NCBI RefSeq assembly: GCF_020614375.1
Contig: NZ_CP085327.1
Location: forward strand, 682,001 to 746,000
Length of the DNA: 64,000 nucleotides
Reading direction: 5' to 3'
DNA from: Haladaptatus salinisoli
GTDB lineage: Archaea; Halobacteriota; Halobacteria; Halobacteriales; Haladaptataceae
Position numbers and translations under genes: made by a program. The notes under the pieces were generated by a model. It was not told the origin of the DNA and ran no database searches. It saw nothing but the letters and a program-made list of their open reading frames with translations. Shown one piece after another: positions 36,493 to 43,988 of this stretch. Position 1 is the stretch's first letter; each line of letters opens with the position of its first letter.

Positions 36493-36755
36493 GTCTTCAG
36501 TCCGTAGTAGCCGGGTTCCTCCTCGCTCGGAGGCTCCGCGACGACGAGGTCGTCGGCGTTGACCATTATCCACGGAATCGCCCAGTCGAGCAGGATGTCC
36601 TCGGTCTCGACGTCGATCTCCGCGTCCGGGTCGAGCCCCTGCAGGAGCCGCGCGATCTCGTAGACGCTGTACATCGAGTCCGAGTCGAGCAGTTCGTCGG
36701 GTTCGTAGAAGTCGCACGGATACAGTTCCTCGAACTCCGATTTCGGTCTCGGCAT
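36489..36755 (-). CDS. DUF5827 family protein
   Basis: This 88-residue acidic protein begins MPRPKSEFEELYPCDFYEP and contains VYEIARLLQGLDPDAEIDVE, which I recognise as the haloarchaeal DUF5827 family. It has no membrane segment. It overlaps the P-loop ATPase gene by four bases (ATGA), suggesting that the two act together. Function is unknown. An upstream ATG 36 bases before would add a non-conserved tail. Confidence 0.85.
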   Translation of the reverse strand: MPRPKSEFEELYPCDFYEPDELLDSDSMYSVYEIARLLQGLDPDAEIDVETEDILLDWAIPWIMVNADDLVVAEPPSEEEPGYYGLKT

Positions 36756-36870
36756 ACCCGGTGGTACGCGCGAACGAGCGTAAAACCTCACGAATCGAGT
36801 CGTCGCACTGCCGGCGAGAAATACTCGACCCGCCGACGCGTAACCGGAGTTCGCGATACTTGTAACCGAG

Positions 36871-36878
36871 TTTTTATG
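36871..36878 (+). promoter_or_regulatory. TATA box of the DUF7522-like gene
   Basis: TTTTTATG ends 25 bases before the ATG at 36904. The GTG at 36895 would then lie before the expected transcription start, so the ATG is the better choice. Confidence 0.5.
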
Positions 36879-36903
36879 TGACTGCTTCTAAATAGTGGAC
36901 GAC

Positions 36904-37332
36904 ATGCGCGAGGAACAGGGCAGTGAGACGAAGGATGCACTCGTGTCGGCGTTCGCCGAGTTCGGCGGCGAGGAGCTTCGAGATATCTGGCTGTTCGACC
37001 AAACCGATTTCGAGATGCTGTACCTCCGGGACGACGTCGCCGCCAAACTCGAAGAGATAGACGTCGGGAAGTTCGTCGACAACGAGCGGTTCGGGTTCAT
37101 CACTCGGGACACGTACGACCAGTTGTACTACGCCTCCTACCAGTACACGGTCCGAGGGTTCGACGACTTCGAACAGTTTCGAACGTTCTTCGCGGACGAC
37201 GAGCGAAACGTCGGCGTGTTCGCCAGTCTCGACCAACGGCCCGGCGGGCACGACTACGAATCGCTCTATCGACACGTGAACGACATCGCCTCCGGATACG
37301 ACGTTCCGTCGGTGACGCCGGCGGAGGACTGA
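36904..37332 (+). CDS. Haloarchaeal DUF7522-like protein
   Basis: The 142-residue acidic cytosolic protein has DIWLFDQTDFEMLYLRDDVA near residue 25 and a Tyr-rich middle (DQLYYASYQYTVRGF). It fits my memory of the haloarchaeal family DUF7522, often found near regulators. No catalytic residues are evident. It stands alone between DUF5827 and the superoxide dismutases, converging on the latter. Confidence 0.8.
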   Translation: MREEQGSETKDALVSAFAEFGGEELRDIWLFDQTDFEMLYLRDDVAAKLEEIDVGKFVDNERFGFITRDTYDQLYYASYQYTVRGFDDFEQFRTFFADDERNVGVFASLDQRPGGHDYESLYRHVNDIASGYDVPSVTPAED

Positions 37333-37401
37333 CCGCGCGGAAACGAGGATGGCGGTCGCTCACCTTCGAACTCCGTCCGAAAAATATCGGTAGTTTGGGC
37401 T

Positions 37402-38013
37402 CTACTCGACCCGCGACGAGACGTTCTCGAACTGGTCGGCAACCTCGTCCCAATCGACGACCTCGAAGAAGTTGTCGATGAAGTCGCCGCGGTCCGGACC
37501 GTAGTCGTAGTAGTAGGAGTGCTCCCAGACGTCGAGCGCGAGGATGGGATGGCTCCCCCAGAGCGCGCCCTGGTCGTGCTTGTCGACGACGAGGTTTCGG
37601 AGCTGCTTGGCGACCGGGTCGTAGACCAGGAGCGCCCAGCCCGAGGCGTTCTTCGCGGCGGCCTCGAACTCGCCCTTCCAGCCCTCGTAGGAGCCGAAGT
37701 CCTCCTCGATGCGGTCGGCCAGTTCGCCCTCGGGTTCGCCGCCGCCGTTCGGGTCCATGTTCTCCCAGAACAGGGTGTGGAGGTAGTGTCCACAGCCGTT
37801 GTGGGTGACGTTTCGGATGGCCGACCCCGAGGAGCCGAACTCGCCGTTCTCGCGGTTTTCAGCGAGCGTCTCCTCGGCCTTGTTCAGGCCGTTGACGTAG
37901 CCCTGGTGGTGCGTGTCGTGGTGCCACGTGAGCACCTGGTCGGAGATGTGCGGTTCCAGCGCGTCGTAGTCGTACGGAAGCGGTGGTAGTTCCGCGTTGG
38001 ATTGTTCTGGCAT
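37402..38013 (-). CDS. sod: Superoxide dismutase (Fe/Mn), copy 1
   Basis: The 203-residue enzyme disproportionates superoxide in the cytosol. Metal ligands His31, His79, Asp162 and His166 are present, and the sequence TWHHDTHHQGYVNG and KHDQGALWGSHPILALDVW is that of the common haloarchaeal SOD. A purine-rich GGTGGAGGAG lies about 7 bases before the ATG, so it is not leaderless, in contrast to many neighbours. The TATA-like GTTTAACA lies about 40 bases upstream. A second, different SOD gene is 116 bases upstream in the same direction. Confidence 0.95.
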   Translation of the reverse strand: MPEQSNAELPPLPYDYDALEPHISDQVLTWHHDTHHQGYVNGLNKAEETLAENRENGEFGSSGSAIRNVTHNGCGHYLHTLFWENMDPNGGGEPEGELADRIEEDFGSYEGWKGEFEAAAKNASGWALLVYDPVAKQLRNLVVDKHDQGALWGSHPILALDVWEHSYYYDYGPDRGDFIDNFFEVVDWDEVADQFENVSSRVE

Positions 38014-38129
38014 AGTTTGCTCCTCCACCTCACCTATCTCACTTAGTGCTGTTAAACTTTGAGGAGATGGTTGATAGCATACGGCACGACGTTGCGGCAA
38101 AATAGTCCGATTGTGGGCGTCCGTCAGAC

Positions 38130-38750
38130 TCACTCGGTTCCGGAGAGCGTCCACGTGCTCGCCCGGTCGTAGCGCTCCGCCACGTCGTCCCAGTTCACCA
38201 CGTCCCAGAAGTTGTCCACGTACTCGCCGCGGTTGTTCTCGTACTGGAGGTAGTAGGCGTGCTCCCACACGTCCAGCACGAGGAGCGGCGTCGCCCCCTG
38301 CGGCGACTGGTTCTGGTGGTTCTCGGCCATGCTCACGATGGGCTTTCCGGCGGCGTGGTCGTACAGCAACAGCCCCCACCCGGAGCCCTCGACGCCCTTG
38401 GCGGCCTCGGAGAAGTGCGACTTGAACTGGTCGAACCCGCCGAAGTGCTCGTCCAAGGCGTCGGCCAGTTCGCCGCCGGGTTCGCCGCCGCCGTCCGGCG
38501 ACATGTTCTCCCAGAACACGGAGTGGTTGACGTGGCCCGAGAGGTTGAACGCGAGGTTTCGCTCGACCCCCTTCACGTCGCCCCACTCGTCGTTCTCCCG
38601 CATCGTTTCCAGTTTATCGAGCGCGGCGTTCGCACCGTCGACGTACCCCTGGTGGTGCTTGTCGTGGTGCAGCTCCATGATGCGCGCGTCGATGCTCGGT
38701 TCCAGTGCGTCGTAGTCGTACGGTAGGTCTGGTAGTTCGTACGTCGCCAT
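38130..38750 (-). CDS. Superoxide dismutase (Fe/Mn), divergent copy 2
   Basis: The 206-residue enzyme has metal ligands His28, His76, Asp160 and His164 and all the usual Trp residues. It differs from copy 1 in the middle (KGVERNLAFNLSGHVNHSVFW) and lacks the KHDQGALWGSHP block, having NHQNQSPQGATPLLVLDVW instead. It looks more like bacterial FeSOD in this region. Both copies have a GTTTAACA element upstream, which suggests similar regulation. Metal preference (Mn or Fe) cannot be told. Confidence 0.95.
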   Translation of the reverse strand: MATYELPDLPYDYDALEPSIDARIMELHHDKHHQGYVDGANAALDKLETMRENDEWGDVKGVERNLAFNLSGHVNHSVFWENMSPDGGGEPGGELADALDEHFGGFDQFKSHFSEAAKGVEGSGWGLLLYDHAAGKPIVSMAENHQNQSPQGATPLLVLDVWEHAYYLQYENNRGEYVDNFWDVVNWDDVAERYDRASTWTLSGTE

Positions 38751-38909
38751 TCGAAATCCCCCGTGTGCTGGTCAACGGTGGTTGTGTTAAACGTTTAGGC
38801 GAACGACGAACCGCGACCGAGAGGGGACGCACCGGGAGACGGCGTCGACCCGCACCACGGGGTTACCGCGTCGAAACTGCTCGACGGTTGAGGAACGACC
38901 GTCGTTCGA

Positions 38910-39797
38910 TCACGCGTTTTTCGTCTTCCGTATCTTCCTCTCGAACAGCGGATACGGCTGCGCGCCGATGAGCTTCCGCGCCTCGTCCGAGTCGCGGTCG
39001 TAGAAGATGAACCCCGGCGTCCCTCGGATGCCGTGCGACTTGGCGGCGGAGACGTCGTCGGCGACGCTCGACCGGACGGCGTTCGCGCGATTTCGCAGGC
39101 ACGAGTCGACTGCGTCGGCGTCGACGCCCTCCACGTCTTCGGTGATGTCGAGCAGGTTCTTCTTCGACGCCCATCCGGAGTTCTCCTCGCCCTGCGCGTC
39201 GAACACCGCCTCGTGCCAGCGTTTGAACGCGTTCGGATTCTCGCGTCGGACCTGTCGCCAGACGCATTTGGCCATCCGGGCCGCCGTCTTCGAACTGGCA
39301 CCGAGGTACGGGAAATCGAGAACGACGATACGCACCGTTCCCGGACGGGCGTAGTCGTCGACGAGTTTCGGGAGCGTTTCCCGCGCGAACTTCCTGCAGA
39401 AGGGACACTGGTAATCGCTCCAGTAGTACGCGTCCACCGGCGCGTCGGGAGCGCCGATAACGGGGTTGCCCCGGAGGTCGATGCCGTAGCCCGTCGTCTC
39501 GTCGGTCGCGTACAGGAGCGACGATTCGTCGGTGGCGGTCGTTCCCTCGGTCCGGGAGCGGGCGGTTTCCGTCTCGGTCTCCGTCTCCGTCTCCGTCTCC
39601 GTCTTCGTCTCCGTTTTCGTCATCGTCTCCGCGGTCGTCTCCGTTCCCGTCGTCGTTCCGCCGGACGAACCGTTCTGCTTCGTCGTTTTACCGTCTAGCC
39701 TGTCGGTGATGCTCGTGCAACCGGACAGTCCGAGGAGTCCGCCGGCGGTCGTTCCGAGGAACGCCCGCCGAGCGATTTCGGAGTCGCTGTCGAACAT
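38910..39797 (-). CDS. DsbA-like thioredoxin-fold lipoprotein with Thr-Glu repeat linker
   Basis: The 295-residue protein has a twin-arginine signal (ARRAFLG), lipobox LSGC at Cys27, a low-complexity linker (about residues 46-80) dominated by Thr-Glu repeats and a DsbA/DSBA-like domain with the active site CPFC (Cys129, Cys132) and cis-Pro in RGTPGF near 260. It likely forms or reshuffles disulfides at the cell surface. The linker is encoded by tandem CCGTCT repeats on the plus strand, so its length may vary between strains. Confidence 0.92.
   Translation of the reverse strand: MFDSDSEIARRAFLGTTAGGLLGLSGCTSITDRLDGKTTKQNGSSGGTTTGTETTAETMTKTETKTETETETETETETARSRTEGTTATDESSLLYATDETTGYGIDLRGNPVIGAPDAPVDAYYWSDYQCPFCRKFARETLPKLVDDYARPGTVRIVVLDFPYLGASSKTAARMAKCVWRQVRRENPNAFKRWHEAVFDAQGEENSGWASKKNLLDITEDVEGVDADAVDSCLRNRANAVRSSVADDVSAAKSHGIRGTPGFIFYDRDSDEARKLIGAQPYPLFERKIRKTKNA
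39561..39636. repeat. Tandem hexanucleotide tract coding the Thr-Glu linker
   Basis: The stretch consists of near-perfect units of GTCTCC/GTTTTC type, coding alternating Thr and Glu on the minus strand. It lies in frame inside the DsbA-like gene, so changes by a whole unit would keep the frame. Confidence 0.65.
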
Positions 39798-39937
39798 TGT
39801 CGCTCGTGTCGAGGGAGACGCGCCAAGGACAAAGCTTCACTGCCCGATTTCGGAGTTTGAAGTCGGTCGGTGCGTTTTACTTACCGCGATTCGGTCGGCA
39901 ACGGGTTTCGCCCGGCCGCGCACGTCCGGTCGTCGCC

Positions 39938-40474
39938 CTAGGCGTCGAGTCGACACTCCCGGGGGTCGCCGGCCCGAGCGAGAAATCCGAGCAGGAGCAC
40001 GAGACCGCCCGCTCTGAGCAGGTCGCCGTGGAACGGCAGCGCCGCCAGCGCCCCGGCGAAGCCGAGAAAACCGAGCAGTCCCGCCCCGCAACTCGCGCAC
40101 CCCGAGGCGAGCAGTCCGGGCAGCACGCCGGTCAACTCCGAGAGGTTCGACGCGCCGGTCGCGCTCACCCGCGCGGCGGTGTTGGTGACGGCGACCCCCG
40201 TCAGCAGCGCGTAGGCGACGATGAGTCCGAGACCGAGCCAACCGTTGGTCGCCAGCACGTTCTCCATCAACAGGACGAGGGTTTCGTCCAGCCAGTGAAG
40301 CCCCGCGCCGAGCATCTGCATCGACATCTCCGGAAACGTCGAGAGGACGAGCAGGAGGTAGGTGAGGACCGCGACGACGGCGGTGCCGACGATTCGGGGT
40401 GCGGAGGTCGTCGGGTACGTCAACGCGGCTTTCAGCTTCGTGCTCCGTCGGCGGAGTCGCTCGTGTCCGGTCAT
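39938..40474 (-). CDS. Membrane protein with a GCASCGAGLLG motif
   Basis: The 178-residue protein has about four hydrophobic segments. The loop between the third and fourth contains ASGCASCGAGLLGFLGF near residue 125, which is a paired cysteine followed by glycines, seen in a set of haloarchaeal membrane proteins of unknown role. The C-terminus ends DPRECRLDA. It lies next to the DsbA-like lipoprotein in the same direction, so its cysteines could be a redox partner, but this is speculative. Start chosen at MTGHERLRRR. Confidence 0.8.
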   Translation of the reverse strand: MTGHERLRRRSTKLKAALTYPTTSAPRIVGTAVVAVLTYLLLVLSTFPEMSMQMLGAGLHWLDETLVLLMENVLATNGWLGLGLIVAYALLTGVAVTNTAARVSATGASNLSELTGVLPGLLASGCASCGAGLLGFLGFAGALAALPFHGDLLRAGGLVLLLGFLARAGDPRECRLDA

Positions 40475-40696
40475 GCGCTCTCGATTGCTCCGGGTTCGTC
40501 GAAGGCGCTTCGGATCGGCGGCGTACGGCCGTGCGCCTCCGTTCGAACGCCGTCGGTTTCGTTTCGACCCCGGTGCCGGATACACTTGGCGATTCGGGCC
40601 GCGGTTCGATGGTCCGGCGTTCGGATTCGAGGACGAACCGAATCCCGCCGGGTCTCGCGGGGGACGGAGAACGGAATCGACGACCGCACCAACCCG

Positions 40697-41386
40697 CTAG
40701 TCGTCGTAGATTTCGCCCCTCACGTGGTGCATCCCCGGCCAGAACGTGATGGCCAGCAGTCCGGCGTAGAACAGGGCGACTGCGGCCGTGACGGCGGTTC
40801 CGGGAATCGCTCCTATCGCCGCGGTTCGAGACCACGGCTGGTTCGGCTCGAACGTCGAGACGCGGATGACCCACGCGACGAGGAGGAGACCCAGGAGGGG
40901 GAGGTACACCCGCCGGAGGCGGTGGGCGAGCGCCGCCACGGTGGAGATGTTCGGCGTCGGGCGGCGAACGTCGTCGCTCAGCGTGGCGCGCCAGTCGACG
41001 GACTCGACGTCCTCGGCCGGGTTCAGGGCGGTGGAGAACACGTTCTCCTGCAGCACGCGGATGCGGGAGCGCCAGATGTCGTAGCCGCGATAGCGTCGGG
41101 CCTCGATTCCGAGGAACGCGGCCACGACGAGCATCCCGATGAGCAGCAGGTAGTGCGGGTTCCCTCGACTCGAAAACGCCCACGTCAGGATGGCCGCCAT
41201 GAGCGTTATCGCCCAGTACGTCGTCTGGTCGAGGCGCTGTCGCCACGTGTTCGTCCTGTCCATCTCGCCCCGGTAGAAGTGCGCGAGCGCCGTGCCGAAC
41301 TCGGTGTCCTCCGTCGCCACCCCGCGCCCGATTCCTCGGTGTTCCGGTGCTTCGGGGTCGTAGTCCCCCTTTTCGCTGTCGCTCAT
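40697..41386 (-). CDS. DUF2270 domain membrane protein
   Basis: The 229-residue protein has an acidic N-terminus of about 50 residues, then four hydrophobic segments with the conserved Arg-rich loop EARRYRGYDIWRSRIRVL near residue 98, which identifies DUF2270. These proteins are cytoplasmic-membrane proteins of unknown role. The start is the ATG of MSDSEKGDYD. The 222 bases downstream hold no gene. Confidence 0.9.
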   Translation of the reverse strand: MSDSEKGDYDPEAPEHRGIGRGVATEDTEFGTALAHFYRGEMDRTNTWRQRLDQTTYWAITLMAAILTWAFSSRGNPHYLLLIGMLVVAAFLGIEARRYRGYDIWRSRIRVLQENVFSTALNPAEDVESVDWRATLSDDVRRPTPNISTVAALAHRLRRVYLPLLGLLLVAWVIRVSTFEPNQPWSRTAAIGAIPGTAVTAAVALFYAGLLAITFWPGMHHVRGEIYDD

Positions 41387-41532
41387 GGTCGGGAGGACAG
41401 CGCCCTCGAACTTTGCGGTGACGGCGACTCGAACGGTTCGACCGTTCCCCTCCGGTCTTCCCATCGCGTCGCCGCGCGGCGACGATTCGCGCACCCGCGG
41501 GACGGACGTTCCGTGCTGCTTCGTGGCAAACA

Positions 41533-41538
41533 CTTTAG
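41533..41538 (+). promoter_or_regulatory. TATA-like element of the acyl-CoA ligase gene
   Basis: CTTTAG lies 26-31 bases before the ATG at 41564. Confidence 0.45.
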
Positions 41539-41563
41539 ACCGGGCTCTTCGTTATCATCAGTC

Positions 41564-43108
41564 ATGGCGAATCTCGTCAACGCCGTGAGGGAGACGGTAC
41601 GCGAACATCCGGACGACCCGGCCATCGTCACCGACGACGGAACGCTGACGTATCAGGAACTTTGGGAACGCATCGGCGGCTTCGCCGCGGGGCTGACGGA
41701 GCGCGGGGTCGGCGTCGACGACCGAGTCGCGCTGTACCTGCCGAACGTCCCGCAGTTCGTCGTCGCGTTCCACGGGACGCTCAGGGCCGGCGGCGTCGTC
41801 GTCCCGATGAACCCCCAGTACCGAGCGCGGGAGATCAGCCACCTGCTCGCGGACAGCGGCGCGCGGGTCGTCGTGACGCTTCCGGATCTCGTCCCGTTCG
41901 TGGACGAAGTCCGCGAGGACACGGACGTGGAGCACGTCGCGTCCGTGGGCGACGGCGGGTTCGAGGAGTTCCTCGGGGAGGGCGACCCCGAAATCGCCGA
42001 GCGCGCGGACGACGACCTCGCGGTGCAGCCGTACACCAGCGGAACGACCGGCACGCCGAAGGGCGTGCGACTCACCCACCACAACCTCGCCTCGAACGCC
42101 GCCGCGGCGGCCGACCTCATTCCGGGGGGAATCGGCCCCGACGACTCGCAGTTGGGCGTCCTCCCTCTCTTTCACATCTACGGCATGACGGTCTGTATGA
42201 ACGCCACGCTGTTCCGCGGCGGGACGTTCTACCCGCTCCCCTCCTGGGACGCCCAGCGGGCCCTCTCGCTCGTCGAGGACGCGGAACTGACGCTGATGCA
42301 CGGCGTGCCCGCGATGTACAACGACGTCATCAACCAGCCGAACGCGGAGGAGTTCGACCTCTCCTCGATTCGGCTCGCGGGAGTGGGCGGCGGCGGAATT
42401 CCAATCGAGGTGCTCCGACGATTCGAGGAGCTGTACGACGCGAAGATCTACGAGGGCTACGGCCTGACCGAGACGAGCCCCGTCACGCACTTCAACACGC
42501 CCGACGACGGGCGGCGCGTCGGGAGCATCGGAAGGACCGTACCGGGCGTCAGTTCCCGCGTGGTCGACGACGACTTCGAGGAGCTTCCGCCGGTCGAGGA
42601 AGGGCCGCTCGCCGAGGACGACGCTGAGTTGGACGACGTGACCGGCGAGATAGTCGTCGCCGGGGCGAACGTGATGCTCGGCTACGCCGGACTGCCCGAG
42701 GCGACCGAGGAGGCGTTCACCGAGGCGGACGGCGAACGCTGGTTCCACACGGGCGACATCGGCTACTGGGACGAGGACGGCTTCTTCTACGTGGTCGACC
42801 GGAAGAAACACATGATCAACACCGCGGGCTACAACGTCTACCCCCGCGAGGTCGAGGAACTGCTCTTCGAGCACGAGGCGGTCGCTGACGCGGCGGTCAT
42901 CGGGGTTCCGGACGAGCGCCGGAACGAGACGGTGAAAGCCGTCATCGTGCCGGTTCCGGACGCCGACGTGACGGCCGACGAGATTCGAGAGTACTGCCTC
43001 GACAACCTCGCCGCGTACAAACACCCCCGCGAAGTCGCGTTCGTGGAGGAACTGCCCCGCACGACCACCGGGAAGGTGCAGAAGTTCGAACTTCGAGAGC
43101 AGTCGTAG
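41564..43108 (+). CDS. AMP-forming acyl-CoA synthetase (long-chain fatty acid-CoA ligase type)
   Basis: The 514-residue enzyme has the P-loop YTSGTTGTPKGV near residue 158, the A5 motif YEGYGLTETSPV near 298, the GDIGYWDEDGFFYVVDRKK segment near 398 and the final Lys in TGKVQKFEL. The family activates a carboxylic acid with ATP to an acyl-AMP, then an acyl-CoA. The absence of an ER or peroxisome-type signal is normal for a cytosolic archaeal protein. The upstream open frame is a fused shadow; the ATG at 41564 is the sensible start. Confidence 0.95.
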   Translation: MANLVNAVRETVREHPDDPAIVTDDGTLTYQELWERIGGFAAGLTERGVGVDDRVALYLPNVPQFVVAFHGTLRAGGVVVPMNPQYRAREISHLLADSGARVVVTLPDLVPFVDEVREDTDVEHVASVGDGGFEEFLGEGDPEIAERADDDLAVQPYTSGTTGTPKGVRLTHHNLASNAAAAADLIPGGIGPDDSQLGVLPLFHIYGMTVCMNATLFRGGTFYPLPSWDAQRALSLVEDAELTLMHGVPAMYNDVINQPNAEEFDLSSIRLAGVGGGGIPIEVLRRFEELYDAKIYEGYGLTETSPVTHFNTPDDGRRVGSIGRTVPGVSSRVVDDDFEELPPVEEGPLAEDDAELDDVTGEIVVAGANVMLGYAGLPEATEEAFTEADGERWFHTGDIGYWDEDGFFYVVDRKKHMINTAGYNVYPREVEELLFEHEAVADAAVIGVPDERRNETVKAVIVPVPDADVTADEIREYCLDNLAAYKHPREVAFVEELPRTTTGKVQKFELREQS

Positions 43109-43140
43109 TCGGGACGGCCGGCGTCTTTTCGCGGTTTCGT

Positions 43141-43551
43141 TTACTGCCGAGACGAGTGTTCCTCGACGTTCGCCGCGAGTTCCACGAACAGTTCGAACGC
43201 CTCGGACTGCACGTCGTACTCCACGAACTCCCCCGTCCGTTCGAAGCGCACGACGCCGGCGCTGGCGAGTTTCGGGAGGTGGGTGTGGAGCAATTCGACG
43301 CGGAGTCGCTGCTGTTTGGACGGCGACGGCGCGATGGCCGCCTCCTCTTCCATCGTTCGCACGTGCTCGACGAGGGATTCGACGACCGCCGTCTCGTGCT
43401 CGCGGAGATGGTAGAGAACGTATCGACGGCGACGGTTGGCGAGTACGTCCAGAATCACCTCCAGCGGAACGTCGGCACCGACGAGAACGTCGTCGAGCGG
43501 TTTAACCGAGTCGTGTTCTCGAACCAGCAACTCGAACGCGTCGTTCGCCAT
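43141..43551 (-). CDS. Winged-helix regulator, DUF7344 type
   Basis: The 136-residue protein has ILDVLANRRRRYVLYHLREH near residue 32, a linker with EEEAAIAPSPSK, then LLHTHLPKLASAGVVRFER near residue 88. This is the winged-helix DUF7344 layout often found in haloarchaeal regulators. It is convergent with the acyl-CoA ligase gene, ending just after it, and could regulate lipid or the adjoining CHAT module genes. No ligand-binding domain is present. Confidence 0.88.
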   Translation of the reverse strand: MANDAFELLVREHDSVKPLDDVLVGADVPLEVILDVLANRRRRYVLYHLREHETAVVESLVEHVRTMEEEAAIAPSPSKQQRLRVELLHTHLPKLASAGVVRFERTGEFVEYDVQSEAFELFVELAANVEEHSSRQ

Positions 43552-43847
43552 GGTCACCGGTTCTAGGTCGGTCGACGAATAAAACCACACGATAATTTCA
43601 TCAGAGAGCAGTTGGTGAAAATGTATGCGCGGAACGGGCCGTACGAACGGAAACGGACCCGTTACTCGGCGGAAATTTGTCGTTTACCCGATCGGAACGG
43701 GGAAAGAGGCGATTACCGCGAAGTAATCGGAGTGTACCGTCGAGCTAGAAATTTATTATCTCCGGCTGGAAGTGGCAAGCGGTAATTGCTTCCGGATATT
43801 AAACCTTAAGTTAACTATATGCCCTCCGGGGGCCCTCGTAAGCCTGC
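43552..43847. other. AT-richer region upstream of the DUF7503 peptide gene
   Basis: This 296-base gap between two divergent genes is AT-rich relative to its surroundings. It holds a perfect dyad (CGATTAC and GTAATCG, six bases apart, at 43710-43729), a TATA-like AATTTATTAT around 43749-43758 and another TTAAACC around 43799. These are likely the promoter and operator of the DUF7503 gene. I see no gene in it. Confidence 0.55.
43710..43729. promoter_or_regulatory. Perfect 7-bp dyad, possible operator of the DUF7503 gene
   Basis: CGATTAC (43710-43716) and GTAATCG (43723-43729) are exact reverse complements across CGCGAA. The site lies about 20 bases upstream of an AATTTATTAT TATA-like stretch and about 120 before the peptide's ATG. 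Confidence 0.45.
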
Positions 43848-43988
43848 ATGTCGCAGAGAAACCAAGCGTTACGAAACTACCTCGCCGAGAATCCGCGAAT
43901 GATGGGCGTCGCCTTCGCCATCCTGCTCGCGCTGACGCAAGCGGGTAACACCGCCGCCGCGCACGGCGGCGGCATCTCCGGACCCTAG
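43848..43988 (+). CDS. DUF7503 family small hydrophobic peptide
   Basis: The 46-residue peptide begins MSQRNQALRNYLAENPRMM, followed by one hydrophobic segment (about residues 19-34) and a tail AAHGGGISGP. The ENPRM-GV-F-LL-QAG-AAA pattern is how I remember the haloarchaeal DUF7503 family. A single hydrophobic segment without a clear signal-peptide cleavage site suggests a small membrane peptide. It converges on the CHAT gene and their stop codons share the palindrome CTAG. It could be a substrate, a toxin or a regulator of the CHAT protein; none is shown. Confidence 0.75.
   Translation: MSQRNQALRNYLAENPRMMGVAFAILLALTQAGNTAAAHGGGISGP

Noticed and set aside
39561-39636. Hexanucleotide repeats as a CRISPR array
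   Set aside because: The units are contiguous, in frame and code a Thr-Glu linker. There are no spacers and no cas genes.
39797-43108. A 1103-codon open frame on the plus strand
   Set aside because: Its N-terminal 590 codons are Arg/Asp-rich shadow opposite three minus-strand genes. The real protein starts at 41564 with the acyl-CoA ligase N-terminus.
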